Assembly (NCBI RefSeq): GCF_031157355.1
Contig: NZ_JAVIFT010000001.1
Coordinates: 1,240,001-1,304,000 of the forward strand
Direction: 5' to 3'
DNA length: 64,000 nt
DNA from: Hyphomicrobium sp. LHD-15
GTDB lineage: Bacteria > Pseudomonadota > Alphaproteobacteria > Rhizobiales > Hyphomicrobiaceae
In this document: piece by piece, positions 51,944 to 60,903 of the stretch
How positions within the stretch are numbered: the first letter of the stretch is position 1
How the letters are laid out: each line of letters starts with the position of its first letter
Program-made: the position numbers and the translations under genes
The notes under the pieces: generated by a model
Told to the model about the DNA's origin: nothing
Databases searched by the model: none
Seen by the model: the letters and a program-made list of their open reading frames with translations, nothing else

Positions 51944-52630
51944 ATGGCAATCGATCGTCGCGACCTAGAAATGCTGAGAAGTGCGCTGTTTCTGAGCGGC
52001 CTTCCAGAGAGCGATTTCCAGCGATTTGCGTCCGAGACGCCAACCATGACGCTAACCACCGGCAGTATCCTCTTCAACCAGGGTGATCCAGCCGTTGCAT
52101 TCTATTTCATCCTCGACGGATGGGTTGCAGTGTTCCGCGAAGGGTCCGACGGCGAACGCACGGCCATCCATCTCGTCGGACCCGGTGACTCATTTGCCGA
52201 GGCCATGCTGGCCCGCGATGCGCGTTACCCTGCGAGCGCCGAGGCCGCAACTGATCTTCGAGTGGCCCGCATCGATACCGCCCGATTTCGCAACCTCATT
52301 CTGCAATCCCCGGAGCTGTCGCTCTCGATCATTGCGGCCGTCTTTAGAAAGTTGCGGCACCTCGTGTCCCGTATCGAGCAGGATCAGGAATGGTCGCCGC
52401 AGCGCCGGGTCGCAGCATTCCTGTATAGAATCTGTGGTGACAATGGTGGCAGTTGTCATTTCGAGCTGCCTGTCGGGCAACGCTATATCGCCGCCCGACT
52501 GTCCATGTCTCCAGAAACGCTGTCGCGCGCACTTAGCGAGCTCTCCTCTATAGGCGTCGAAGCCAGACGGCGGAGAATTGTCGTCAAAGATATTGGCAAG
52601 CTCGCTCGTTTCGCGGACCTCGACCCCTAG
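51944..52630 (+). CDS. Crp/Fnr-family regulator (NnrR/Dnr-like), second copy
   Basis: A 228-residue regulator with a cNMP-type barrel (about 20-130; GSILFNQGDPAVAFYFILDG), the dimer helix and a winged HTH (IAARLSMSPETLSRALSELS). The recognition helix carries E-x-x-S-R (PETLSR), as in Fnr, which reads TTGA half-sites. No Fe-S cysteine cluster is seen, consistent with NO sensing by heme in Dnr or NnrR relatives. ATG 51944 follows AGGGAG; a start at 51920 is possible. It is the best candidate to act at the boxes before nirK, the TonB operon and narK. Confidence 0.91.
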   Translation: MAIDRRDLEMLRSALFLSGLPESDFQRFASETPTMTLTTGSILFNQGDPAVAFYFILDGWVAVFREGSDGERTAIHLVGPGDSFAEAMLARDARYPASAEAATDLRVARIDTARFRNLILQSPELSLSIIAAVFRKLRHLVSRIEQDQEWSPQRRVAAFLYRICGDNGGSCHFELPVGQRYIAARLSMSPETLSRALSELSSIGVEARRRRIVVKDIGKLARFADLDP

Positions 52631-52677
52631 ATGAGATTCACGCGATCGGACTGAGAAGGTCCGAAGCAATCATGGTC
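52630..52677 (+). repeat. Two-hairpin intergenic repeat, copy D (partial)
   Basis: Only module 2 is present and it is degenerate: GATTCACGCGATCGGAC, a short loop, GGTCCGAAGC and AATCATGGTC. It directly abuts the TAG stop codon of the crp/fnr gene (52628-52630). In copies B and C the repeat also touches a stop codon. Confidence 0.75.
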
Positions 52678-52743
52678 CGGAGGCCTAGGAAATGCGCTTG
52701 TGCGTGTCCTGCTGGACACAGATCGCCCTCTCGTCATCTGCAC

Positions 52744-52757
52744 TTGACCGCGGACAA
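52744..52757. promoter_or_regulatory. Fnr/NnrR-like box upstream of the TonB operon
   Basis: TTGACCGCGGACAA fits TTG-N8-CAA with near-perfect symmetry (one mismatch pair), centred about 68 bp before the TonB receptor start. An additional inverted repeat TGGTCAA-GAAA-TTGACCA lies at 52785-52802. Both are plausible nitrogen-oxide-regulator sites; not proven. Confidence 0.5.
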
Positions 52758-52784
52758 GTCGACCCGATCATAAGTTGATTACGT

Positions 52785-52802
52785 TGGTCAAGAAATTGAC
52801 CA
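52785..52802. promoter_or_regulatory. Inverted repeat before the TonB receptor gene
   Basis: TGGTCAA and TTGACCA are exact reverse complements separated by GAAA. The position, 17-34 bp before the start codon, would suit repression or an mRNA-level role. Confidence 0.45.
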
Positions 52803-52818
52803 CACGGAGTGACGAGGA

Positions 52819-55173
52819 ATGCTGGATCCACGGGACGAAAGAGGGAGCGGGCGCCATGCTGGCGCCGCAGCGGACAACACTGGACTTGGCCGATCTGTCG
52901 GCAAGTTGGACAGCGCCTTGATCACACTCGCTGCCCTCCTGCTATGGCCTGCCCAGGCGTCGAGCCAGTCGGCGGCTCCCGGTGCGACAGTCGACCTGCC
53001 GCCGGTGGTGGTTGAAGGTGCCACGCCTCAGTCTGCTCCGAAGGCGAAGAAGAAGAAGGCGGCCAGCACCACCTCGTCGGCCGCTTCGCAATCGCCGGCA
53101 GCGGTAGACGCATCTGCCGACGGTTCAGGCGCAGACCGATCGGCCGCCTCAGAGGCCGCGCAAAAGCTCGATGCCATTGCAGGTGGCGCCAGCGTGGTCA
53201 CCAATCAGGACATGGGCCCGAAAGCCTCAGCATCGCTGTCGGAAATGCTGGCATTCGTGCCGGGCGTCGTGGTGCAGAACTTCTTCGGCGGCAACGATCA
53301 GCCGCGTCTGCAGATCCGCGGATCGGGCCTGCAGCAGAACCCGTCAGAGCGCGGCACTCTGGTGCTACAGGACGGCCTGCCGATCAACCGGGCGGATGGC
53401 TCCTACATCGTAGGCTTCGCCGATCCAAAGAGCGCGGCGTTCGCCGAGATCTACCGCGGCTACACGGCCAATCGGCTCGGTGCTACTGTGCTCGGCGGCG
53501 CCATCAATTTCGTCTCTCCCACCGGCATTACGTCGCCTGGGGCAGAGGTCTCGATCGAAGGCGGCAGCTTCGGCCACTTCGCCACCAACGCCCAGGCCGG
53601 CGCACGCCAGGGCGCGCTCGATGCGCACGCGAGCCTCAGCTACGCCGAGCGCGACGGGTACCGTGAGCACAACGAATCCGAGCGCACGAATTTCAACCTA
53701 AACGCCGGCGCACGCGTCAACGAGAACATCTCGACACGCTTGTTCTTCGGCTACACGGATCTCGCCTTCGACGTTGCAGGCCCGCTGTCGCGTACGCTGC
53801 TCGAACAAGATCCGAAGCAGATCTGCTCCGGACCGCCGGGCTGCGTCGGCCCGAACGTAGGTCGCGACGATCCGCGGCGCGAGGCCGAGCAATTCCGCGT
53901 CGGATCGCGCACGACCGCGCGCTACGGCGCCAACCTGTTCGATGTCGGCCTCGGCTACACCTACACCGACGACAGCTTCACGTTCCCTATCGGAAGCGGA
54001 GTACGCGAGACCGAGGGCGGCGATTTCACCACAGTTCTGCGGTATGCGTACGCACCGGACGCACGTCGCGCGCTTCCGCTGTTCGAGGTGACCGGGCAAT
54101 ATGTCGTCGGCAGCGCCGACCGTCACTATTTCATCAATAACCACGGCAAGAAGGATCTGCTTTTCGGCGACAACGAGTTCGACTCCAGCACGCTGTCGAT
54201 CAATGCCGGCTTCAACATCCCGTTGACCGATCGGCTGACGCTGTCGCCCGCCATCGCCTATTCCTACGCCACGCGCGAAAACGATGACGTTTACACTGCG
54301 GCCACCCGCCCGTTCTACAACGCGGCAAACGGGGCGCGCGGTGCCAGGGCGTTCGCGGACACGAGCTACGACTATTCCTACCAGGAATGGAGTCCGAGCC
54401 TGGCGCTGAGCTACGAGATTGCGCGCGATCAAACGATCTTCAGCGCCGTGAGCCGCAGCTTCGAGCCACCGACGCACGATGATCTGATCGCTGCGATCAA
54501 CGGCAATCCGAATGCCAGCGCCGGCGCGACGGGGGCAGCCGTCTTCTCGACGCCCGATCTCGACGCCCAAACCGCGACCACGCTCGAAGGCGGCTGGAAG
54601 GGCCATGCCAACAGCGTCGCCTGGTCGGCGATCGCCTACTACTCGTGGGTCGAGGACGAGCTGCTCAATCTACGCGACGCCTCGGGTAATTCGCTCGGTG
54701 CCGTCAATGCCGACAAGACCACCCATTTCGGGATCGAGCTCGGCACTGCATTCGATCTGACCGCCAACCTCAGCGCCCGCGCGGCCTACACCTATCAGGA
54801 CTTCCGTTTCGACGGCGATGCCAACCATGGCGACAATCGCCTGGCCGGCGCTCCACGCCATATCCTCAATGCGGCGCTGCGCTACACGGTCATTCCGGGT
54901 CTTTGGGTGGAAGCAGAGGTCAATTGGGTGCCCGAGGAGACGCCGGTCGACAACGCCAACAATCTTTACAACGAAGCGTTCACGCTGGTCGATCTGCGGT
55001 CGAGCTACGCGGTGACCGACAACCTGACGCTCTACGGCGAGGTCTCGAACATTTTCGACGAGACCTATGCCTCTGCCACGCTGGTGGTGGATACGGTGTC
55101 GAATCCCAATCAAGCGGTGTTCCTGCCAGGCGATGGCCGCGCCTTCATCGTTGGAGCAAAAGCGAAGTTCTAA
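52819..55173 (+). CDS. TonB-dependent outer-membrane receptor
   Basis: A 784-residue receptor. The leader segment (ALITLAALLLWPAQASS) has a long polar part before it, followed by a Lys/Ala-rich linker. The plug domain starts near residue 130 (GGASVVTNQDMGPKASASLS, LQIRGSGLQQNPSERGTLVL), and the 22-strand barrel ends ...RAFIVGAKAKF with a C-terminal aromatic residue, as required for barrel insertion. Ligand unknown (candidate: metal chelate). It is the first gene of a coupled uptake set: its stop codon overlaps the next start codon (TAATG). Confidence 0.93.
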   Translation: MLDPRDERGSGRHAGAAADNTGLGRSVGKLDSALITLAALLLWPAQASSQSAAPGATVDLPPVVVEGATPQSAPKAKKKKAASTTSSAASQSPAAVDASADGSGADRSAASEAAQKLDAIAGGASVVTNQDMGPKASASLSEMLAFVPGVVVQNFFGGNDQPRLQIRGSGLQQNPSERGTLVLQDGLPINRADGSYIVGFADPKSAAFAEIYRGYTANRLGATVLGGAINFVSPTGITSPGAEVSIEGGSFGHFATNAQAGARQGALDAHASLSYAERDGYREHNESERTNFNLNAGARVNENISTRLFFGYTDLAFDVAGPLSRTLLEQDPKQICSGPPGCVGPNVGRDDPRREAEQFRVGSRTTARYGANLFDVGLGYTYTDDSFTFPIGSGVRETEGGDFTTVLRYAYAPDARRALPLFEVTGQYVVGSADRHYFINNHGKKDLLFGDNEFDSSTLSINAGFNIPLTDRLTLSPAIAYSYATRENDDVYTAATRPFYNAANGARGARAFADTSYDYSYQEWSPSLALSYEIARDQTIFSAVSRSFEPPTHDDLIAAINGNPNASAGATGAAVFSTPDLDAQTATTLEGGWKGHANSVAWSAIAYYSWVEDELLNLRDASGNSLGAVNADKTTHFGIELGTAFDLTANLSARAAYTYQDFRFDGDANHGDNRLAGAPRHILNAALRYTVIPGLWVEAEVNWVPEETPVDNANNLYNEAFTLVDLRSSYAVTDNLTLYGEVSNIFDETYASATLVVDTVSNPNQAVFLPGDGRAFIVGAKAKF

Positions 55174-56216
55174 TGGTAAAAATCAAAAATCTTGGGAGCC
55201 GCCGCGTCGGCTCCCAAGGGCTCACACGTCGGAACATTCTGGAAGGCGGGGCGTCGCTGGTCGGCGCTTTTGCCGCTTCTGGCTTCGTGCCGTCCGATGC
55301 CGCGCACGCAGCGGCCGCGCTCGATCTCCTCGAAATCTGGGGGCCGCCCGCCGGCCCTTCGATTACCGTTCTGCATGCGATCGCGACCGGGCGACTGGAT
55401 ACGGCCGTGCGGAAGCCGACGCTCAGAGTTTGGCGTCAGGTCGATGAGGTGCGTGCCGGGCTGACCTCGAAGAGCTTCGACGTCGGCATCATGCCGGTTC
55501 CGGTTGCCGCCAATCTCTACAATCGCGGACTGGGCGTGCGGCTCGTCAACGTCATGACAAACGGCATTCTCTACGTCATGTCCACGGACGCGTCATTGAC
55601 CAGCCTCGAAGCCCTGCGCGGACGCAAGCTCGCGACGCTGTTCCCCAACGAGCTGCCGAGCCTGTTGCTCGAGCGCCTCTTCCGGCATGCCGGAATCGAT
55701 GCCGCGAAAGAGCTCGAGCTGGTCCCGACCGCAACACCGCTAGAAGCCATGCAGATGCTGGTGCTCGGCCGTGTCGATGCTGCGCTCATTCCGGAGCCCG
55801 CCGCGTCTGCTGCCATCGTGAAGGGCAGCCTCGCCGGCAAGGCCGTACACCGGGTGATCGACCTTCAAGTCGAGTGGGGAAAGATGACCGGTGAACACAA
55901 GATCGTCCCGCAGGCCGGCCTCGTGGTCACCGATCGTTTCCGGGAGGCGAACGCTTCCGTGATCGAGGCGATTCAGGAGGGGTTGGTCCAGGCCGCGGCT
56001 GATGTCGTGGCGCATCCGGCGCGCGCCGCCAACAACGCCGCCGGCCCGCTGCAGATGCCCTGGCCGGTAATCGAACAGTCGATCCCTTATTGCAATCTGG
56101 TGGCGACGCGAGCCCGAGATGTGCGTCCCGCGATCGAGGCTGTTCTGCAAGCAATGGCAGACGTCAATCCAGGCTACATCGGGGGGCATCTGCCCGACGA
56201 CGCGTTCTACCTGTGA
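55173..56216 (+). CDS. ABC transporter substrate-binding protein, Tat-type leader
   Basis: A periplasmic binding protein of 347 residues of the SsuA/ThiY/NMT1-like superfamily. It has a twin-arginine leader with LTRRNILEGGASLVGAFAAS and then an alternating alpha/beta fold (LLEIWGPPAGPSITVLHAIA, LEALRGRKLATLFPNELPSL, GRVDAALIPEPAASAAI). The relatives bind taurine, sulfonates, nitrate, pyrimidines or other small molecules; the ligand here is not predictable. Tat export suggests folding or a cofactor before export. The start overlaps the TonB receptor stop by one base. Confidence 0.9.
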   Translation: MVKIKNLGSRRVGSQGLTRRNILEGGASLVGAFAASGFVPSDAAHAAAALDLLEIWGPPAGPSITVLHAIATGRLDTAVRKPTLRVWRQVDEVRAGLTSKSFDVGIMPVPVAANLYNRGLGVRLVNVMTNGILYVMSTDASLTSLEALRGRKLATLFPNELPSLLLERLFRHAGIDAAKELELVPTATPLEAMQMLVLGRVDAALIPEPAASAAIVKGSLAGKAVHRVIDLQVEWGKMTGEHKIVPQAGLVVTDRFREANASVIEAIQEGLVQAAADVVAHPARAANNAAGPLQMPWPVIEQSIPYCNLVATRARDVRPAIEAVLQAMADVNPGYIGGHLPDDAFYL

Positions 56217-56223
56217 GGTCGCG

Positions 56224-57036
56224 ATGACGCATCTTCTGCTCGATCGGCTTGCGCGTCTCGGCCGTTTTCTGTGGTCGGGATGGGTCGGTGTCGCCGGGTT
56301 GGCACTGTTTGCCGCTCTCTGGCAGCAGGGTCACGAGGCTTATGGCGATTTCATTCTTCCCTCGCCGCTCGCGACGATCCGTGCGACCGGCGAGTTGCTC
56401 AGCTCCGCCGAAACCTGGCGTCTTGCCGAGAGAACGACGTTGCGCGCCATCCAAGGCTTCCTGTTGACAGCCGCTCTCGGCGGTGCGCTCGGGCTTGTCG
56501 TCGGGTATTCGGCGGCGGCCATGCGGCTCGCCCGGCCTTTGCTCACGATCGTCATGGGCGTGCCACCGATCGCGTGGATCGTGCTCGCCATGATCTGGTT
56601 CGGGTCGGGTACGGGAACCGTACTGACGACGACCGTGGTCGCATCCCTCCCGCTTGTCTTTGCTAACGTCGCCGAATCCGTTGCTGCGCGCGACCGCTCG
56701 CTCGAGGATATGGCGAAAGTGTTCGGCGCCGGCCCGCTTCAGCGGCTTCGGACGATCGTGATTCGCCACGTGACGGGGCAATACTTTTCGGCGCTCGCGG
56801 TCGCGCTCGGCTCGACGTTCAAGGTTGCTGTCATGGCCGAGCTGCTGGCGAACATCGACGGTATCGGCGTAGCGCTTGCCATGTCGCGCTCTAATCTGGA
56901 TGTGGCTCAGTCCATCGCATGGGTGGTGATCATCGTCACCGTGATCTTCATAATCGAGTACGGCGCGGTGCAGCCTATTCGCGCCGAGCTCGAGCGCTGG
57001 CGAGAGGCGGCGCGTCCGTGGGGGGTCAAGCGATGA
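56224..57036 (+). CDS. ABC transporter permease (SsuC/TauC-like)
   Basis: A 270-residue inner-membrane permease with five to six helices, of the BPD_transp_1 family. It shows WVGVAGLALFAALWQQ, FILPSPLATIRATGELL, ALGLVVGYSAAAM and the coupling EAA-type loop MAKVFGAGPLQRLRTIVIR. The start is 8 bp after the binding-protein stop. The ATPase start overlaps its stop (ATGA). Partner of the SBP and ATPase. Confidence 0.93.
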   Translation: MTHLLLDRLARLGRFLWSGWVGVAGLALFAALWQQGHEAYGDFILPSPLATIRATGELLSSAETWRLAERTTLRAIQGFLLTAALGGALGLVVGYSAAAMRLARPLLTIVMGVPPIAWIVLAMIWFGSGTGTVLTTTVVASLPLVFANVAESVAARDRSLEDMAKVFGAGPLQRLRTIVIRHVTGQYFSALAVALGSTFKVAVMAELLANIDGIGVALAMSRSNLDVAQSIAWVVIIVTVIFIIEYGAVQPIRAELERWREAARPWGVKR

Positions 57037-57782
57037 CGGCGCTCGTCCTCGACGGCATATCGCATGCCTATTTCGGTCGCACCGTGCTCGACAGGATCAC
57101 TCTCCGTATCCTGCCCGGCGAGCTTGTCGCACTCGTTGGTCCATCGGGTTGCGGCAAGAGCACGCTCGTACATATCGCAGGCGGTCTCATTGAGCCGCAA
57201 CGCGGACGGCTTACCCAGGGCTACCGGCGCCACGGCATGATCTTTCAAGAGCCTCGCCTGCTGCCGTGGGCGACGGCACGGGGCAATATCAGCTATCCGC
57301 TGAGGGTCGCGGGCGTCGATCGCACAACGCGCCATGACCTCACCCGCCGGGCGGCCGACCTCGTGTCTCTCGATCGCAAGGATCTCGACAAGTATCCTGT
57401 CGAGCTGTCGGGCGGCATGCGCCAGCGCGTGGCGATCGCACGCGCGCTTGTCGTCGAACCCGACTTCGTATTCTTCGACGAGCCGTTCACGTCGCTCGAC
57501 GTCGCCCTGAAACGGCAGATGCAAGATCTCGTCATCGAAGCCGCCACCCAATCGCGCTTTGCCGGCCTGTTCGTCACTCACGATCTGGCCGAAGCCGTCC
57601 GCATATCCGACCGCATCGTGGTTATGGACGAGCGGGTGCGCGGCATTTCCGGCGAGCGCATCGTCTCCCTCGAACGGGGAGCGCGCGACGATGCGGCAGT
57701 GTTCGCTGCCGTGCAGACCTATCTCAAGGAGGACCCGTTATTCAGCCATATCCACGACACGGATGAGCGGCGGATCGCATGA
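57033..57782 (+). CDS. ABC transporter ATP-binding protein (SsuB/TauB-like)
   Basis: A 249-residue ATPase with Walker A GPSGCGKSTL, Q-loop FQEPRLLPW, signature LSGGMRQRVAIAR, Walker B FVFFDEPFTSLD and switch His in VTHDLAEAV. Complete and standard in length for the nitrate/sulfonate/taurine type. It overlaps the permease by 4 bp (ATGA) and the NnrS gene by 4 bp (ATGA), so all are one transcript. Confidence 0.95.
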   Translation: MTALVLDGISHAYFGRTVLDRITLRILPGELVALVGPSGCGKSTLVHIAGGLIEPQRGRLTQGYRRHGMIFQEPRLLPWATARGNISYPLRVAGVDRTTRHDLTRRAADLVSLDRKDLDKYPVELSGGMRQRVAIARALVVEPDFVFFDEPFTSLDVALKRQMQDLVIEAATQSRFAGLFVTHDLAEAVRISDRIVVMDERVRGISGERIVSLERGARDDAAVFAAVQTYLKEDPLFSHIHDTDERRIA

Positions 57783-59005
57783 ACTTCTCTCAAGCGACAC
57801 CCGCGACGTCATTTCGGCATACGCTCGACATCCTCAGCGACGAAGGGTTCCGTCTCTTCTTCCCCCTGGCGGCTATTCACGCGGCCTTGTGGCCGTTTCT
57901 CTGGGTGGCAGCCTTCGGACTGGGTCTACCGTTTGCAACGGCCATTCCGCCCGATCTCTGGCACGCTCATGAGATGTTGATCGGATCGTTCGGAGCCGCC
58001 CTTATCGGATTTCTCACCACCGCTGTCCCGGAGTGGACAGATACCGAGCGCCTGCACGGCCGCAGTCTCATTGTTCTTGCAGCGCTGTGGGGAACGGCGC
58101 GCGTCGTCGGCCTTGTCGGGGCCGAGGCCCTCGGACTCGTCGGGGCGCTCTGCGATGTCCTGTGGCTCGCCCTCCTGGTCGCTTACCTGATACGGGTCTC
58201 GCATTCGAAGCGCACGACGCGTTTCATCGGATTGACGCTGTGGATCTCCTGTCTGCTCGTCACCGAGACCGTGACGCGCTACGCTTTCCTTAACATCGCC
58301 ACCGAGGCGGATCTCGCCGAGCGCACGGTGCATCTGACAGGCTTCGTATTCCTCGCCGTTCTGGCCCTCGCGCTGGCCCGCATCACCGTGCCGGTGACGA
58401 ACTTGGTGCTCGATCCCAGCCAGCAGACGTCGCCCTTCCGCCCGCATCCGGGCCGCATGAACCTGGCGCCCGGCCTCGTCGGGCTGCTCGTCGCCGCGGA
58501 AGCCGCGGGCTTCTCCGAGCCGACCATCGGCTATCTTTGCATCGCCGCCGGCGCCGCTTTCATGGACCGCGTTGCGGAAAGCTTCATCGGGCGTGAGATC
58601 ATCCGCGCCGAGATCCTGGCACTCGCGGGTTCGGCCGCGTTAGCGGGTCTCGGCCTCATACTGCTCGGTCTGTCGCACCTCGGCTTCCAGCTCTCGGAAT
58701 ATGCGGGCCTCCACGTCGCGTTGATGGGTGGGCTGGGACTTGGCGTGCTCACCGTATTCTCGATCGCGGGCCTTCGGCATACGGGTCAGGCGCTCGGCTT
58801 CCTGCGCCAGACGCGATTGGCCCTGCTCCTGCTCGTGGCCGCCATGATGTTGCGGGTCGTTCCTGAGATCTGGCCTACCGAAATCCTGCCGACCGCACCT
58901 TATACGCTGGTTGCCCTGCTCTGGGCCGCAGCGTTCTTGCTCTGGCTCAAGGTCTATTGGCCGTTCATCCGCGATCCTGCCACGTTCCAACACGACGGCT
59001 GCTGA
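57779..59005 (+). CDS. nnrS: NnrS-family membrane protein (first copy)
   Basis: A polytopic protein of about 12 helices and 408 residues. NnrS proteins bind heme and copper and protect against nitric-oxide stress during denitrification. Features: FRLFFPLAAIHAALWPFLWV at the start, the family signature WHAHEMLIGSFGAALIGFLT with TAVPEWT, and PAAYTLVALLWAAAFLLWL-like helices near the end. The ATG overlaps the ATPase stop (ATGA), so it belongs to the uptake operon. A second, distinct NnrS follows. Confidence 0.92.
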   Translation: MNFSQATPATSFRHTLDILSDEGFRLFFPLAAIHAALWPFLWVAAFGLGLPFATAIPPDLWHAHEMLIGSFGAALIGFLTTAVPEWTDTERLHGRSLIVLAALWGTARVVGLVGAEALGLVGALCDVLWLALLVAYLIRVSHSKRTTRFIGLTLWISCLLVTETVTRYAFLNIATEADLAERTVHLTGFVFLAVLALALARITVPVTNLVLDPSQQTSPFRPHPGRMNLAPGLVGLLVAAEAAGFSEPTIGYLCIAAGAAFMDRVAESFIGREIIRAEILALAGSAALAGLGLILLGLSHLGFQLSEYAGLHVALMGGLGLGVLTVFSIAGLRHTGQALGFLRQTRLALLLLVAAMMLRVVPEIWPTEILPTAPYTLVALLWAAAFLLWLKVYWPFIRDPATFQHDGC

Positions 59006-59018
59006 AAGACCCCTAGTC

Positions 59019-60221
59019 ATGACATCGCAGATTCATAACGTTCCGCCGCCGACTTTCCTCAGTCTCGGCTTTCGCCCCTTTTTCCTGCTTGGTGCGCTCT
59101 TTGCCGCGATATTGATCGCGTTGTGGGTGCCATGGTTCCTTGGTCTGATCGCCGTTCCAAGCGCGTTTCCGCCCACCGCCTGGCATGCGCACGAGTTGCT
59201 GTTCGGATTCATGCCCGCGATCATCGCCGGATTTCTACTGACCGCGGTGCCGAACTGGACGGGACGGCCGCCGGTCGCTGGTTGGCAACTCGGCGCACTG
59301 GTGGCCCTGTGGCTCGCCGGCCGGCTCGCAGTCGCCGTCTCAAGCCACCTCGACCCAGCATTGACGGCCGCGCTCTCGATCTGCTTTCCGATCGTGCTGG
59401 CCGCCGTCATCGGACGCGAGATCCTGGCGGCGAAGAATTTTCGCAACCTCAAGATCGTCGCGGTGCTTATCGGTCTCGCGACCGCCGACGCGTTCTTCCA
59501 CTACGAAATCTGGCAGTTCGGCCGACCGAAGTTTTCCCACACTCTCGCAGTGGCCCTGGTGCTGATCCTGCTCATGATCATCGCGGGCCGCATATTGCCG
59601 TTCTTCACCACAAATTGGCTGAAGCAAAATCGTCCCGGACCCCTTCCTCAAGCCTTTGCCCGATTTGATATCGTTGCCATGCTCACAAGCGGCACGGCGT
59701 TGCTGGCCTGGGTCTTTTTGCCCTGGATGGAGCAGGCGTCGCCGTGGGTACGTCCGCTGGCAGGCTCGGCGATGCTCGCCGCTGCGGCATTGAACTTCCT
59801 GCGCCAGGCACGGTGGACGCCGCATCGCACCTTCGCGGAGCCGCTTCTTGCGATCCTGCACATCGCCTACCTATTCGTCGGACTGGGCTTTCTGCTGATC
59901 GGCCTCAGCATACTGGGAGACAACTACGAGTTCGCGACGGCCGGTCTCCACGCTTGGACCTCGGGTGCGATCGGCACGATGACGCTCGCGATTATGACGC
60001 GCGTCTCACGCGGACATACTGGGCGCGCCTTGACGGCTCCGGCCGGAACGGTCGTTCTTTACGCGGCTATCCTCATCGCTGCGGCGGCGCGGATCGGCGC
60101 GGGCTTGTTTCCCGAGCGCACTTCCATCCTGCTGCCGATCTCCGGGCTTACGTGGGTTGTGGCCTTTGGTGGGTTCGCTGCTCTCTATGGGAGCATTCTG
60201 ATGTCGCCGAGAGTTCGCTAA
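59019..60221 (+). CDS. nnrS: NnrS-family membrane protein (second copy)
   Basis: A 400-residue member of the same family: LGFRPFFLLGALFAAILIAL, TAWHAHELLFGFMPAIIAGF with LTAVPNWTG, and further helices to YGSILMSPR. It differs clearly from the first copy except in the signature region, so the two are paralogues rather than a recent duplication. The start is 13 bp after the first nnrS. The MogA-type gene follows by about 40 bp. Confidence 0.92.
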   Translation: MTSQIHNVPPPTFLSLGFRPFFLLGALFAAILIALWVPWFLGLIAVPSAFPPTAWHAHELLFGFMPAIIAGFLLTAVPNWTGRPPVAGWQLGALVALWLAGRLAVAVSSHLDPALTAALSICFPIVLAAVIGREILAAKNFRNLKIVAVLIGLATADAFFHYEIWQFGRPKFSHTLAVALVLILLMIIAGRILPFFTTNWLKQNRPGPLPQAFARFDIVAMLTSGTALLAWVFLPWMEQASPWVRPLAGSAMLAAAALNFLRQARWTPHRTFAEPLLAILHIAYLFVGLGFLLIGLSILGDNYEFATAGLHAWTSGAIGTMTLAIMTRVSRGHTGRALTAPAGTVVLYAAILIAAAARIGAGLFPERTSILLPISGLTWVVAFGGFAALYGSILMSPRVR

Positions 60222-60260
60222 ACGCCATCTAGACGCGGTTGCGTTTTTCGTCATCGCGAC

Positions 60261-60812
60261 ATGATCAAGAGGAAACCGACACTCATGCTCGCCAAGATTG
60301 GAGTCGTGACCGTTTCCGACCGCGCCAGTGCCGGGCTTTACGAAGACAAGGGCGGCCCCGCGATCGTGGATGTGCTTAGCGAGATCCTCGTCTCGCCCTG
60401 GCAGCCGGTGGCGCGGCTGGTCCCAGATGATATTGCGCACATCGAGAACACGCTTATCGAATTGGCGGACGTCGAAGGCTGCAGTCTCATTTTCACGACT
60501 GGCGGCACTGGGCCTGCTTTGCGGGATGTGACACCGGAGGCAACGCAATCCGTATGCCACAGACTCCTGCCCGGATTTGGAGAGTTGATGCGCGAGCGGA
60601 GCCTCGCCCAGGTGGCCACGGCCATTCTGTCGCGGCAAACGGCGGGGGTCCGAGGGAAAACGCTCATCGTCAATCTTCCAGGCCGGCCGTCATCGATACG
60701 CCTCTGTATGCTCGCGGTGTTTCCCGCGATCCCGTACGGCATCGACCTAATCGGCGGAGCGCGTCTCGAGACCGACCCGGCAAAATGCCACGCGTTCCGC
60801 CCGCCCGCCTAA
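60261..60812 (+). CDS. mogA: MogA/MoaB-type molybdopterin biosynthesis protein
   Basis: A 183-residue MoCF_biosynth protein. Motifs: IGVVTVSDRASAGLYEDKGG, and FTTGGTGPALRDVTPEATQS with the catalytic loop TGGTG. MogA adenylylates molybdopterin before metal insertion; MoaB is a close relative. Molybdenum cofactor is needed by the nitrate reductase encoded just downstream, which makes the location sensible. ATG 60261 is used; ATG 60285 is possible. Confidence 0.9.
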   Translation: MIKRKPTLMLAKIGVVTVSDRASAGLYEDKGGPAIVDVLSEILVSPWQPVARLVPDDIAHIENTLIELADVEGCSLIFTTGGTGPALRDVTPEATQSVCHRLLPGFGELMRERSLAQVATAILSRQTAGVRGKTLIVNLPGRPSSIRLCMLAVFPAIPYGIDLIGGARLETDPAKCHAFRPPA

Positions 60813-60903
60813 CGCGAGCCAACTAGCGCACACCGTTTCTGCGCTACGCCGCAGGTCTGCTGCAAACGATGTCCGATCGAAAATGCCGACGCAAACGCTC
60901 GGC

